Shown one piece after another: positions 8,730 to 17,018 of a stretch of DNA of 58,609 nt. This DNA is from Labrenzia sp. R4_2 (lineage in GTDB: Bacteria; Pseudomonadota; Alphaproteobacteria; Rhizobiales; Stappiaceae). A program made the translations under genes and the position numbers. The notes beneath the pieces are model-generated. The model was not told the DNA's origin and made no database searches. It saw only the letters and a list, made by a program, of their open reading frames with translations. The stretch spans positions 1 to 58,609 of the forward strand of contig NZ_JAGHRJ010000015.1 in the NCBI RefSeq assembly GCF_017743865.1. The letters are read 5' to 3'. Numbering within the stretch: position 1 is the stretch's first letter; each line of letters begins with the position of its first letter.

Positions 8730-9083
8730 ATGCGTTGTATTTTGATCGCAATGTTGATGGTCATATTCACAGGGGTCCACACGGCCGCTGCGTTCGGTGT
8801 TGCCCATATGGAAGCAAGTAGCATTGAGCATGTATCGCCTGCTGATCATGACCAGATGCAAGCTGCCGAAAAAGGCCATTCACACCATATGAAATGCTGT
8901 GAAAAGGCCAGTGATACGAACTCAGGTTCGAAACTTTCTGGCTGTGGCGCGGATTGCGTTTCATTCGTCGTCAGCAACATGAACGTCTTGTTCTCTTCTT
9001 CCGTGTCACCGGAAAACAGTCGAATTCCACTCCTGTTCGCTGTGGCTTCCCTGCCTCAAGACCATCCTCCCAAACGCGTTTGA
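8730..9083 (+). CDS. Small secreted Cys/His-rich protein, PPR-tail family
   Basis: A 117-residue protein: signal peptide (MRCILIAMLMVIFTGVHTAA), His-rich middle with a Cys pair (HSHHMKCCEKA), then GCGADCVSFVV and a tail ending HPPKRV. The layout is the same as the protein at 56824, and both precede the same module (DUF2933 and L,D-transpeptidase). Periplasmic copper binding is likely from composition. No enzymatic motif is visible. Confidence 0.75.
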   Translation: MRCILIAMLMVIFTGVHTAAAFGVAHMEASSIEHVSPADHDQMQAAEKGHSHHMKCCEKASDTNSGSKLSGCGADCVSFVVSNMNVLFSSSVSPENSRIPLLFAVASLPQDHPPKRV

Positions 9084-9214
9084 CGCTTCGAGCCGGAGTT
9101 CGCTTTTTGCGTGCTTCGGATATGTCAAAGGTTTGGAAGGACGAACGGTGATTTCCCGATATCAGCTGACTTTTGGTTCGGCACCGTTCGCCTTGAGAAA
9201 CAGGCAAATGCCGA

Positions 9215-9520
9215 ATGAATATTCAGGAAAATACAAGTCGTATCGCGACCTCCGTGCCTCATGTGAAGGCTAAGACCGTCGAGAACGGATCAGCGAAAAA
9301 ACACCTAAACGGACACTCAATGTTCATGCTGGCCTGTTGTGCCGCGATGGTAGCAGGGACCGCAGTCGTTATTGCGTCAGCGCCAGCAGGTCAATCGCTG
9401 GGTGAAACACTGCTTCTGGCCGCACCGGTCCTGGGCTGTCTTGGCATGCATTTTGTCATGCACCGGTTCATGGGCAAATCGTGCCACGGCGCTGAAAGCA
9501 AGCATCAGAAAAATGATTAG
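9215..9520 (+). CDS. DUF2933-like small membrane protein
   Basis: A 101-residue protein with a polar N-terminus, two hydrophobic segments (HSMFMLACCAAMVAGTAVVI and a second around LLAAPVLGCLGMHFVMH) and a His/Cys end (MGKSCHG). Nearly the same protein is encoded at 57816-58121, and a shorter relative lies at 45056. DUF2933 proteins commonly travel with copper and mercury resistance genes. Their function is unknown. The stop overlaps the DUF411 start by 8 nt, suggesting translational coupling. Confidence 0.8.
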   Translation: MNIQENTSRIATSVPHVKAKTVENGSAKKHLNGHSMFMLACCAAMVAGTAVVIASAPAGQSLGETLLLAAPVLGCLGMHFVMHRFMGKSCHGAESKHQKND

Positions 9521-9977
9521 ACAAACAATTGCGGCTGTCGCTCTCGCAGGGATGGTTTCCTTTTCCGGCATTGCATTGGCTGATGGCGACAAGACAGTGA
9601 CGGTTTTCAAGACACCATGGTGCGGATGCTGCCAGGTGTGGACCGATGCAGTCGAAAAGGCCGGATATCATGTGGTGGTGAAAGACATGGAAGACCTGTC
9701 GGCCATCAAGAAGGAGGCAGGTATCCCTGAAGACATGGAAGCCTGCCATACCGCGGTTGTTGGCAGTGACCGTAAATACATCGTCGAAGGGCATGTTCCG
9801 CTCGAGGCGATGACCAAGATGATGTCCGAACGCCCTGATATTCGTGGGATAGTCGTTCCCGGGATGCCTGCGGGGTCCTTGGGTATGGGCCATGATCCGG
9901 ACGCGGAATACACCGTTTTTTCGCTAGGATGGAAATCGTCAGACGCCCCCCAACCCTACATGACAACGGGTGAATAA
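9513..9977 (+). CDS. DUF411 periplasmic metal-binding protein
   Basis: Predicted 154 residues: signal peptide (MIRQTIAAVALAGMVSFSG), then the DUF411 signature VFKTPWCGCCQVWTD with its Cys-Gly-Cys-Cys site, and the later conserved ACHTAVV and VEGHVP segments. The family is thioredoxin-like in outline and widespread in copper and silver resistance clusters. A role as a metal-binding or thiol protein is inferred. The start at 9513 overlaps the preceding gene and gives a signal peptide. An in-frame start at 9372 would read through DUF2933. A truncated relative lies at the right end of the window. Confidence 0.88.
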   Translation: MIRQTIAAVALAGMVSFSGIALADGDKTVTVFKTPWCGCCQVWTDAVEKAGYHVVVKDMEDLSAIKKEAGIPEDMEACHTAVVGSDRKYIVEGHVPLEAMTKMMSERPDIRGIVVPGMPAGSLGMGHDPDAEYTVFSLGWKSSDAPQPYMTTGE

Positions 9978-9983
9978 GTCTCC

Positions 9984-10649
9984 ATGATTAGTATTTTACG
10001 GAGAACGTTTCTGGCCGGGACGGCGAGCCTTACCGGGCTCGCCGTCAGCGGCTGTGTCTCCAGTACTTCTGCTCCCGAGCCCCTGCCGCTGTCTCAGGAT
10101 CCAGCGTATCTTTCCATGTATCGTGCGATGCCAGAGGAACGTTTTCCCCTGCCTGCGATCAATCTCAAAAAGGTTCCGGACCGTTTCTACCGCCAGCAAG
10201 TCGATTATCCCACCAGTGAGCGTGTGGGCACTTTGGTGGTCGATACGCAAAACTTCTATCTCTACCTTGTTCAGGAAAACGGCAAGGCCATGCGATATGG
10301 GGTTGGATTGGGTCGCGCAGGGTTCGAATGGTCCGGCAGGGCAAAAATCGCGCGGAAATCGGAGTGGCCGAAGTGGACGCCTCCGGATGAGATGATCGAA
10401 CGAGAGCCGGAACTTGAAAAGTGGAGCTGGAAGAACGGAGGCATGCCGCCGGGTCTCGAGAACCCGCTTGGCGCCAGGGCACTCTACATTTTTCAGGGCA
10501 ACAAGGACACGCTCTACCGTCTACACGGCACAGCTGAATACTGGACAATAGGTACTGCTGTTTCCAGCGGATGCGTGCGACTGATGAATCAGGACATCAT
10601 AGATCTGCATGGTCGGGTTCCAGTAGGAACACCGATCGTGGTGCTGTGA
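9984..10649 (+). CDS. L,D-transpeptidase (YkuD domain), exported
   Basis: A 221-residue protein with an N-terminal Arg-Arg signal and lipobox-like Cys (FLAGTASLTGLAVSGC), then a YkuD catalytic domain whose active site is visible as HGT...SSGCVRLMN (His and Cys). It should crosslink or remodel peptidoglycan in the periplasm. A paralog at 57253 sits in an equivalent gene module. Copper is known to inhibit L,D-transpeptidases, so a dedicated copy in a copper island may replace sensitive enzymes (inference). The downstream cytochrome starts within its stop codon. Confidence 0.92.
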   Translation: MISILRRTFLAGTASLTGLAVSGCVSSTSAPEPLPLSQDPAYLSMYRAMPEERFPLPAINLKKVPDRFYRQQVDYPTSERVGTLVVDTQNFYLYLVQENGKAMRYGVGLGRAGFEWSGRAKIARKSEWPKWTPPDEMIEREPELEKWSWKNGGMPPGLENPLGARALYIFQGNKDTLYRLHGTAEYWTIGTAVSSGCVRLMNQDIIDLHGRVPVGTPIVVL

Positions 10650-11134
10650 TGAGTATCTCCAAACGAGCTTTGTCTCTTTCGGCTGGTGTGGTCATCGTGG
10701 CTGTGGCTGCGGGCGCGTTCATACTCAGCAGCATGGAAGGTGAGAGTACTGAACTCCGCCCGAATGACGGGCCTTTGATCAGCCAGGGTGCTGAAAATTA
10801 TGCCTCTTCTTGTGCATCATGCCATGGAGCCAATCTGGAAGGTGAGCAGGACTGGCGGTCCGGAAACCCGGATGGCACGTTGAAAGCTCCCCCACACGAC
10901 GAGACGGGTCACACCTGGCATCACGCAGACGAATTGCTATTCCGGATCACCAAATTCGGAACCGCGCAAGCGCTTGGCCTTGAAGATTTCAAATCAAATA
11001 TGCCCGCGTTTCAAGACAATCTGACAGATGAGGAAATCATAGCCGTGCTTTCCTGGATCAAGGCCCAATGGCCGGACAAAATCAAAGACCGTCACGACAT
11101 GATGAACAAACGCGCGAAGGACACAAACCGATGA
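10649..11134 (+). CDS. Monohaem cytochrome c
   Basis: Predicted 161 residues with an N-terminal anchor/signal (VVIVAVAAGAFIL), one haem motif CASCHGANLEG and a C-terminal ligand region MPAFQDNLTDEEI. The start overlaps the L,D-transpeptidase stop (TGATG), and its own stop overlaps the next gene's start (ATGA). It resembles the cytochrome c of SCO/copper-linked clusters (class I). Electron-transfer partner unknown. Confidence 0.88.
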   Translation: MSISKRALSLSAGVVIVAVAAGAFILSSMEGESTELRPNDGPLISQGAENYASSCASCHGANLEGEQDWRSGNPDGTLKAPPHDETGHTWHHADELLFRITKFGTAQALGLEDFKSNMPAFQDNLTDEEIIAVLSWIKAQWPDKIKDRHDMMNKRAKDTNR

Positions 11135-11874
11135 AACGTTTGATGCTGAAACTCTGGATTTCACTATTTGCCGCTGTGTCACTCGCAGCCCCCGCTTTTG
11201 CAGATTCAACCGCTCCTTCCGAGGAAAGGGTGAAAGAACTCGCTTTGGAAGCCATTCTTGAGAATCCTGAGATCATCGAGTTGGCGATCCAGCGCTTGCA
11301 GCAAGTGCAACAGGAGCGCCAACAGGCAGCGGTCATTGCAACGCTCGAAACACGCCGATCCGATTTGGAACGGGATCCGAATGCTCCTGTTCTTGGCAAC
11401 CCGGACGGGGACATAACGCTCGTCGAGTTCTTCGACTACAATTGTCCTTACTGCAAGCGGGCCAAGCCTATCGTTGAGGCCTTGCTCGATGCAGATCCCA
11501 ACATACGTGTTGTCTTCCGCGAGTGGCCGGTTCTGGGCGAAGGATCGGTCTATGCAGCTCGCGCTGCGTTGGCCGCGCGTCAGCAGGACAAATACGAAGA
11601 GTTCCATTGGGCGCTCATGGGCTTCAGAGGACGGGCAGAAGAGTCTTCAGTCCTTGAAATTGCCGAAGAAGTGGGGCTCGACGTTGAAAAACTTCAAGCC
11701 GACATGAAAGCCGAGGAAGTAGACGGCCATATTCGTCTGTCCATGCAGCTTGCAGAAGGCTTGAACATCAATGGTACCCCGTCCTTCGTGGTCGGAAACA
11801 CCGTGCTGCCTGGTCTGCCGACCGAAGAACAGCTTGCTGCTGCCGTGAAGGTGGCGCGCGAAGCCAAAGAGTAA
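11131..11874 (+). CDS. DsbA/ScsC-like periplasmic thiol-disulfide protein
   Basis: Predicted 247 residues: signal peptide (LWISLFAAVSLAAPAFA), an N-terminal helical oligomerisation-like segment (LEAILENPEIIELAIQRLQQ) typical of ScsC/Com1-type proteins, then a thioredoxin-fold domain with FFDYNCPYCKRA (CPYC active site) and a cis-Pro region NGTPSFVV. ScsC proteins protect periplasmic thiols under copper stress in other bacteria. The probable reductant is the ScsB/DsbD protein at 52606. The ATG overlaps the previous stop, so it ends the cytochrome operon. Confidence 0.87.
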   Translation: MKRLMLKLWISLFAAVSLAAPAFADSTAPSEERVKELALEAILENPEIIELAIQRLQQVQQERQQAAVIATLETRRSDLERDPNAPVLGNPDGDITLVEFFDYNCPYCKRAKPIVEALLDADPNIRVVFREWPVLGEGSVYAARAALAARQQDKYEEFHWALMGFRGRAEESSVLEIAEEVGLDVEKLQADMKAEEVDGHIRLSMQLAEGLNINGTPSFVVGNTVLPGLPTEEQLAAAVKVAREAKE

Positions 11875-11928
11875 CAATCGGGATTGGAGAAGCGGGCCAC
11901 GGAGAGGCTCGCTTAATAGGAAAGGCAA

Positions 11929-13422
11929 ATGATAAACCGGCGCAATTTACTTGTAGGCAGTGCGGCAGGAGCATTGACGGTTGGAGCCGCAGCCTGGATC
12001 GGCAAACAGCCAGGAAAGACGAATGCTGCGACTCTGACAGGACGGCCCAGGCTAAGGTATCCGCCTCTTCTGGATGCCTCTTCGAACAGAAACTTCGGGC
12101 TGAGCGCACAATACGGAATGCACGATTTCGGTTCCGGCATCGGGTCGTCTACGGCTGGATTTGATCAGCCGTATCTCGGTCCAACTGTCCTGTTTAAGCC
12201 GGGTGAAACCCATGCTCAGATTTCCAATGCGCTTAAGGAAGATATCACCGTCCACTGGCATGGCTTGATCGTGCCGGGCGACCAAGATGGAGGTCCTCAC
12301 CAACCAATATCACCAGGTGGAAAGTGGTCCGTGAACCTGGAAGTGGATCAGCCGCCAGCAACGCTTTGGTACCACTCCCACAGCCATCGAAGAACTGCGG
12401 TGCAGGTCTATCACGGGCTCGCTGGCATGATGATCCTGACTGACGGTTTGGACAAGGAAAGAGGGCTGCCGAATTCATACGGAACAGATGATCTGGCGCT
12501 CGTGTTTCAGGATCGACGTTTCGGTTCGGACGGTAAACTTTCCTACGATCTTGGAATGATGGATCTGATGCACGGATTTACGGGAGAGGTCGCAACGGTA
12601 AATGGCCAGATCGACGCTGTGGCGACGGTGCCAAGGGGCGTAGCAAGGCTTCGACTATTGAACGGATCAAATGCACGCATCTATGAGCTGTTCATTGACG
12701 ATGGCAGGCCCATGCACCTCATTGCAACGGACGGCGGCTACATACCTGAACCGATCGAACTGGACAGCCTCACTCTTTCTCCTGGTGAGCGTGCCGAGGT
12801 ATTGATCGACTTTTCAGACGGCAACCCAATTACAATTTATAGCAGAGACGATCCGAACCAGGGGCCCGCCGGAATGATGGGTCGGGTTCGTGGGCTTTAC
12901 GACACTCTGTTCGCTTCGTCATTCCCCATTCTGTCGATTCCCGTTGATGATCGTATTCCGGCACGCGTCACCAAAATACCAGATGCATTGGATGGCAATT
13001 CGATCGCCCAGGAAAGGGAAAGTGGAAGGACACGTTCTCTGACCCTCAACATGGGGATGAGAAGGATGATGCGGAGTGGCCAGAGTGAACTTCCTTTTTT
13101 CGCCATCAACAACAACGCTTACGAAATAGACAAACTAAACTTTTCCGTTCCGATCGGATCTACCGAAAGATGGATCATCCGGTCGGAAATGTTGAGCCAT
13201 CCTTTCCACGTCCACGGTACAAGATTTCAGGTGGTTTCGGAAAATGGTAGCGATCCGCGACCAGAATATGCCGGCTGGAAAGACACCGTTCTGGTGTCTG
13301 GAAGCGTTGAGCTGAAAATGTCGTTCGATAAGCCAGCCAGACCGGACAAACCATTCATGTTCCACTGTCACATTCTTGAACACGAGGACAACGGAATGAT
13401 GGGTCAATTTTCGGTTGGGTGA
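11929..13422 (+). CDS. Tat-exported CueO-like multicopper oxidase
   Basis: A 497-residue protein with a Tat signal (NRRNLLVGSAAGALTVGAAA). Copper motifs: HWHGLIVPG, LWYHSHSH, HPFHVHG and MFHCHILEHEDNGMMG. The layout and length match CueO/FtsP-type oxidases, and a short Met/Arg patch (MGMRRMMRSG) precedes the last domain. It should oxidise periplasmic Cu(I) to Cu(II). An ATG with an AGGAAAGG ribosome site lies 54 bp after the ScsC-like gene. Distinct from the oxidase at 7274, so the island holds two different enzymes. Confidence 0.93.
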   Translation: MINRRNLLVGSAAGALTVGAAAWIGKQPGKTNAATLTGRPRLRYPPLLDASSNRNFGLSAQYGMHDFGSGIGSSTAGFDQPYLGPTVLFKPGETHAQISNALKEDITVHWHGLIVPGDQDGGPHQPISPGGKWSVNLEVDQPPATLWYHSHSHRRTAVQVYHGLAGMMILTDGLDKERGLPNSYGTDDLALVFQDRRFGSDGKLSYDLGMMDLMHGFTGEVATVNGQIDAVATVPRGVARLRLLNGSNARIYELFIDDGRPMHLIATDGGYIPEPIELDSLTLSPGERAEVLIDFSDGNPITIYSRDDPNQGPAGMMGRVRGLYDTLFASSFPILSIPVDDRIPARVTKIPDALDGNSIAQERESGRTRSLTLNMGMRRMMRSGQSELPFFAINNNAYEIDKLNFSVPIGSTERWIIRSEMLSHPFHVHGTRFQVVSENGSDPRPEYAGWKDTVLVSGSVELKMSFDKPARPDKPFMFHCHILEHEDNGMMGQFSVG

Positions 13423-13523
13423 ATGGTTTGCTGGTCGGCAATCGCAGGCGAATTCTCGAGCCAGATGTAAGGAGTGGCGTCCGGCCCAATCCGCTCTCGG
13501 TATTTTCCAGGCATTGACGCAAA

Positions 13524-14207
13524 TTAGCGACCGGCTGTAGCAGCGGCAATGCCTTGCCGTAACAAGCTGAAGCCTCTCCAAAGTGCTCCAGCGTCCGGTT
13601 GGGATATCAGGCCAGTTGCGCCGAGTAACCGCGACAAGATCATGCCCGTGCCGACGTTCACACCCAGATTGATCACACCATTGATGAGTGCTTCATCTCC
13701 AACGCGCATGAGTTCACGGCCGGCATGACCGTACAGCCGCGAATAGAGCTCGTTACCTGCACCAATGCGGACGATACCACCTCCGGGCAGTCCAGCGCCG
13801 GTTGCGATCAGGAAGCCACGGGTGCGCATATGAGGGTGAGGATGAGGTCTGAACCGTGCAACGGTAAAATTACTACCATTGAGATAGACAAGCACTTCCG
13901 ACGTTGCATCAATTGCCTGAAGTATGTCTCCGACCTTCTCCGTGTGAGCTTCCCAATGGCATTCCTGAATAACGTTCGCGACGGAGGCAACCACCGAAGC
14001 AAAATGTTGCTGGGGGTTGTTGAATTCAAAAAGGCGGATGATGCCTTGAATTTTGATGTCAATGTGAGGTGGGCGAACAAGAGTGACCAGATGTTGGTGG
14101 TTGTCTCTCAAATCCTGATACCGGACAGAGTTTGAAAACAGTCTGCTCAAGATCTGTTTCAAGTTGCGTTCCGAGGCTGCGGAAGGTGCGTAGATAATGA
14201 CTGGCAT
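13524..14207 (-). CDS. Unknown protein, first of two paralogs
   Basis: Predicted 227 residues. I do not recognise the family. Features: a basic N-terminal segment (SERNLKQILSRLFSN), a central PHPHPHMRTRGF His-Pro stretch, then Gly-rich GAGLPGGGIVRIG and a hydrophobic C-terminal part (NGVINLGVNVGTGMIL). The protein at 20222 is about 80 percent identical by eye and the same length. The start at 14207 aligns with that copy. An upstream start at 14264 would add 19 residues absent from it. The pair flanks the riboswitch/cbt/IS block. Confidence 0.75.
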   Translation of the reverse strand: MPVIIYAPSAASERNLKQILSRLFSNSVRYQDLRDNHQHLVTLVRPPHIDIKIQGIIRLFEFNNPQQHFASVVASVANVIQECHWEAHTEKVGDILQAIDATSEVLVYLNGSNFTVARFRPHPHPHMRTRGFLIATGAGLPGGGIVRIGAGNELYSRLYGHAGRELMRVGDEALINGVINLGVNVGTGMILSRLLGATGLISQPDAGALWRGFSLLRQGIAAATAGR

Positions 14208-14363
14208 CGCTCGATCCCGTGTTCCCAAAGATAACTTCAGTCCAAGGTGTGCTTCGAGTTTCAAGTCATATGTGTTGTCAGGCTATTTGGGCGTGACGAA
14301 AATTACAAAATGAGCAAATTGGCCGCCAATTGGACAAGTTTCAATGTCTCCAGCCGGAAACCT

Positions 14364-15122
14364 TCAGTTTCGTTCAGCAACCGATAGCCAGGAAACTCTC
14401 AGGTAACGAAGCAGTTCCGGAAGCCTCGGCATGAAATAGATCTTTCCAAGTTTGTCAGTTGGCGGTTCCGGATCAGGTAGATTTCCATTCACAAAGACAT
14501 GTTCGATAACCCACGCCAACGAGTTGTCAGCTTGCTCAAAAAGACGCTTCCGGTTTTGTATGGCATATCTTGTTACGGGCGATTCACCCCTCGCCAGAAT
14601 TTCACCACCGTCCAGTTTTTCAGTCAGCCGCTGCACGACAAAACCCATTGTCCTGGCGCCCTCCAAAACTTCCCAGAAACCGGGAGGGCCACCTCTGAAG
14701 GCGCGATTGTCGCCATGATGAATGGAAACCAAACCCAATCTGGCGCAAGACAGAATATCACCCCTGTAAATACCGCGGCCTCCCAGACGAAGGATCAGGT
14801 CTATCCCTGCGTCCTTTACTTTCTCGATTTCAGAGTTTGCGAATTCCTTGAAATGTCCTTTGAACTCGCATTCGAGGAAAACTGCATTCTCTGGCGGGAG
14901 AAAAACATCCATATTCCCGAACCGTTTGGCTTCGAGTTTCTCGATCAATCGCCACGCGGCTTTGCCGGGAACCGCTTGCCAGTTCCTCTTGGGCCTGTTT
15001 CGTGGGCATTCGACAAAATAGGTCAGTTTGGCATTTGAGTTGCGCAAGACCGAGCGCGTTTCTTTCCAGTCAAAAACTCTCGAATTTCTTTCTGCAAGAA
15101 TTCCGATCCGCAGCTCAGTCAT
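14364..15122 (-). CDS. Formyltransferase-like protein, possibly truncated
   Basis: Predicted 252 residues. The centre matches the formyl-transferase fold: DLILRLGGRGIYRGDIL, then SIHHGDNRAFRGGPPGFWEV and KLDGGEIL, which line up with the substrate loop of Met-tRNA/sugar formyltransferases. The usual HxSLLP is replaced by IHHGDNRAFRGGP. It ends soon after FMPRLPELL, where related multidomain proteins I recall continue into another domain, so it may be a stand-alone or cut-down version. The substrate cannot be told. The start at 15122 (MTELRIGIL) opens the Rossmann-type strand. A further upstream start at 15164 exists. Confidence 0.7.
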   Translation of the reverse strand: MTELRIGILAERNSRVFDWKETRSVLRNSNAKLTYFVECPRNRPKRNWQAVPGKAAWRLIEKLEAKRFGNMDVFLPPENAVFLECEFKGHFKEFANSEIEKVKDAGIDLILRLGGRGIYRGDILSCARLGLVSIHHGDNRAFRGGPPGFWEVLEGARTMGFVVQRLTEKLDGGEILARGESPVTRYAIQNRKRLFEQADNSLAWVIEHVFVNGNLPDPEPPTDKLGKIYFMPRLPELLRYLRVSWLSVAERN

Positions 15123-15336
15123 CTGTTCAGCCCAAGTTACACAATGTGTCTCAAACGGTGTCACCGACGTATTGAATGTCGAATGCTACATGGTTGCATT
15201 TACTGAAGTCTGAATTTCCGATTGTTAGATGCGTGAGCGCTTCAGAATTTTCAAATGATTGACGTATTACCTGGTGCCCAGGGAAGTCGCTCATTTCCGC
15301 TTTGCTGTAGGGCAACCTTGCAGTAGTGTAGGAACC

Positions 15337-15525
15337 ATTGGTGCCACAAGTAGTGCAAAGCACTCTGGCCTAACAGGGAATTTGGAAGGGCAGACCCAAG
15401 TCGGGTGCCTGATGCCAAAGCCGCCCCCGCGACTGTATGCGGTTAGCGACTATTCGACAAACCACTCACTGCAACGTGGGGAAGGTGGATAGCTGCGGAG
15501 ATCCGTGAGCCAGGAGACCTGCCAA
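15337..15525 (+). promoter_or_regulatory. Cobalamin riboswitch
   Basis: Conserved B12-riboswitch landmarks occur in order on the plus strand: GGTGCC (15340), AACAGGGAA, AAAGCCGCCCCCGCGACTGT and finally GCCAGGAGACCTGCC (15509-15523). It is followed by a hairpin ACCGTC/GACGGT (15539-15556) directly beside the AAGGAG ribosome site of cbtB, a likely translational switch. It should shut off cbtBA when adenosylcobalamin is abundant. Confidence 0.93.
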
Positions 15526-15661
15526 GATTACACCAACCACCGTCGGGTGTGACGGTAAGGAGATTATTATCATGGCGACACTCACCGGAAATTCTACTGA
15601 CCCAGCCCCCTGAATTCCGGCCATTTAGGTGTTAGTGATTCATCTGAGGAAAGGATGGACC

Positions 15662-15925
15662 ATGAAGCGCAGATTCAGCGACGAGCAGATCATCGGAATT
15701 ATCAAGGAGTACGAAGCCGGGGTGAAGGCTTCTGACCTTTGCCGGAAGTATGGCATTAGCGATGCGACCTTCTACAAGTACAAAGCCAAATTTGGTGGAA
15801 TGAACGTTTCAGATGCGAAGAAGCTGCGCTCTCTAGAAGACGAGAATGCCCGGCTGAAGCGGATGCTGGCGGAGGCGATGCTCGACAATGCCGCGCTCAA
15901 AGATCTTGCGACAAAAAACTACTGA
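15662..15925 (+). CDS. IS3-family transposase OrfA
   Basis: 87-residue HTH protein (RRFSDEQIIGIIKEYEAG at the N-terminus, leucine-zipper-like helix at the C-terminus) that binds IS ends. A slippery heptamer A-AAA-AAC at 15913-15919, in the zero frame just before the stop, would allow -1 slippage into orfB to make the OrfAB transposase. Confidence 0.92.
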   Translation: MKRRFSDEQIIGIIKEYEAGVKASDLCRKYGISDATFYKYKAKFGGMNVSDAKKLRSLEDENARLKRMLAEAMLDNAALKDLATKNY

Positions 15926-15933
15926 CGCCTGAC

Positions 15934-16839
15934 GTGAAGCGCCGTGCTGTGCGGGACGTTATGGACCGGCATGGCCTGAGCGAACGTCGGGCATGCCGTC
16001 TTGCGGCCCTGGACCGCTCAACGTTCCAGTACCGGAAACAGGATCAGGGTGACGAGGCCTTGCGCACGAGGCTGCGGGAGTTGGCGAACGAACGCCGTCG
16101 ATTTGGGTATCGTCGCCTTGGCATTCTGTTGGCCAGAGAGGGATTTGAGGTGAACCACAAAAAGCTCTTCCGGATCTATCGGGAAGAAGGGCTTGCGGTG
16201 CGTAGGAGACGGTCGCGTAAGCGAGCTCTTGGCACTCGTCGGCCAATTCTGGTTCCTGACAGGGCCAATCGGCGGTGGAGCCTGGACTTTGTCTCCGACG
16301 CTCTGTCGGACGGCCAGCGGTTCCGCGTGTTGTGTGTTGTCGATGATTGCACCCGGGAGGCCCTGGCGACCATTGTTGACCGGTCATTGTCTGGTGTGCG
16401 GATGGTGCGCGAACTCGACATCGTGATCAGGCAGCGCGGCAAACCGGAAATGATTGTCTCTGACAATGGAACAGAAATGACCTCCCATGCCGTCTTGGCC
16501 TGGTGTCAGGCGACCGGCATCGAATGGCATTACATCGCACCGGGAAAACCAATGCAGAACGCCTTCGTGGAAAGCTTCAACGGACGCCTCCGGGACGAGT
16601 GTTTAAACGAAAATCTCTTTTCCAACCTGGCCGAGGCGAGAACCATCATCGAGAACTGGAGGAAGGACTACAACACAACAAGGCCACACACATCCCTAGG
16701 GGGGATCGCCCCGGCCGATTATGCAAGACAACTCATCACAAGCCGGCCTGCTTCGCTTGAGCTGCGCAATGGCTCCACTCAGCAGGCCTTGACCACAAAC
16801 CAAACATCAGAAAGAAACGTGAACGGATCCTACGCTTGA
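15934..16839 (+). CDS. IS3-family transposase OrfB (DDE integrase core)
   Basis: 301 residues from a GTG, although it is more likely made as a -1 frameshift fusion with OrfA: the frame is open back to the A-AAA-AAC site. The DDE core is visible: WSLDFVSDAL (first Asp), IVSDNGTEM (second Asp) and NAFVESFNGRLRDECLNE (Glu). It should be an intact catalytic subunit. Confidence 0.93.
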   Translation: MKRRAVRDVMDRHGLSERRACRLAALDRSTFQYRKQDQGDEALRTRLRELANERRRFGYRRLGILLAREGFEVNHKKLFRIYREEGLAVRRRRSRKRALGTRRPILVPDRANRRWSLDFVSDALSDGQRFRVLCVVDDCTREALATIVDRSLSGVRMVRELDIVIRQRGKPEMIVSDNGTEMTSHAVLAWCQATGIEWHYIAPGKPMQNAFVESFNGRLRDECLNENLFSNLAEARTIIENWRKDYNTTRPHTSLGGIAPADYARQLITSRPASLELRNGSTQQALTTNQTSERNVNGSYA

Positions 16840-17018
16840 ACGGCCCGGATCAGGGGGCTGGGTCACTACCAGGGCACTTTCTTCAAGAATTGGCCCAATA
16901 TTTTTGGCTATGCTCCTGGGAATCGGGATAATTGCGATTGCAGGACACGGGCAGGCCCATGTTTTGCACGATGCCGCGCACGACGTACGTCATGCGACGG
17001 GTTTTCCCTGCCACTGAC

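Larger units (their letters stand above)
15598..16865 (+). mobile_element. IS3-family element, IS407-type, inserted in cbtB
   Basis: 1268 bp. Terminal inverted repeats begin TGACCCAGCCCCCTGA at the left (15598) and are mirrored by ATCAGGGGGCTGGGTCA at the right (ends 16865). A perfect 4-bp direct repeat CTAC flanks it (15594-15597 and 16866-16869). Two overlapping-frame transposase genes and the 4-bp duplication fit the IS407 group. The ends and duplication are intact, so insertion is recent. A solo copy of its right end occurs at 58403-58448. Confidence 0.95.
15572..17017 (+). pseudogene. cbtB: cbtB, cobalt transporter subunit, disrupted by an IS
   Basis: The ATG at 15572 has an AAGGAG site 9 bp upstream. 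The 5' part (MATLTGNST) runs into an IS at 15598, and the 3' part resumes at 16870. Removing the IS and one CTAC copy restores an exact 57-codon frame that ends HDAAHDVRHATGFPCH, the hallmark C-terminus of CbtB. The protein would be a one-helix membrane subunit with a His-rich end. In the present state it is read as a 13-residue peptide ending inside the IS left end, so it should be non-functional unless the IS excises. cbtA follows one base later. Confidence 0.9.

Noticed and set aside
9372..9512. Longer start of the DUF411 gene
   Set aside because: It would overlap DUF2933 and has no signal peptide; the ATG at 9513 does.
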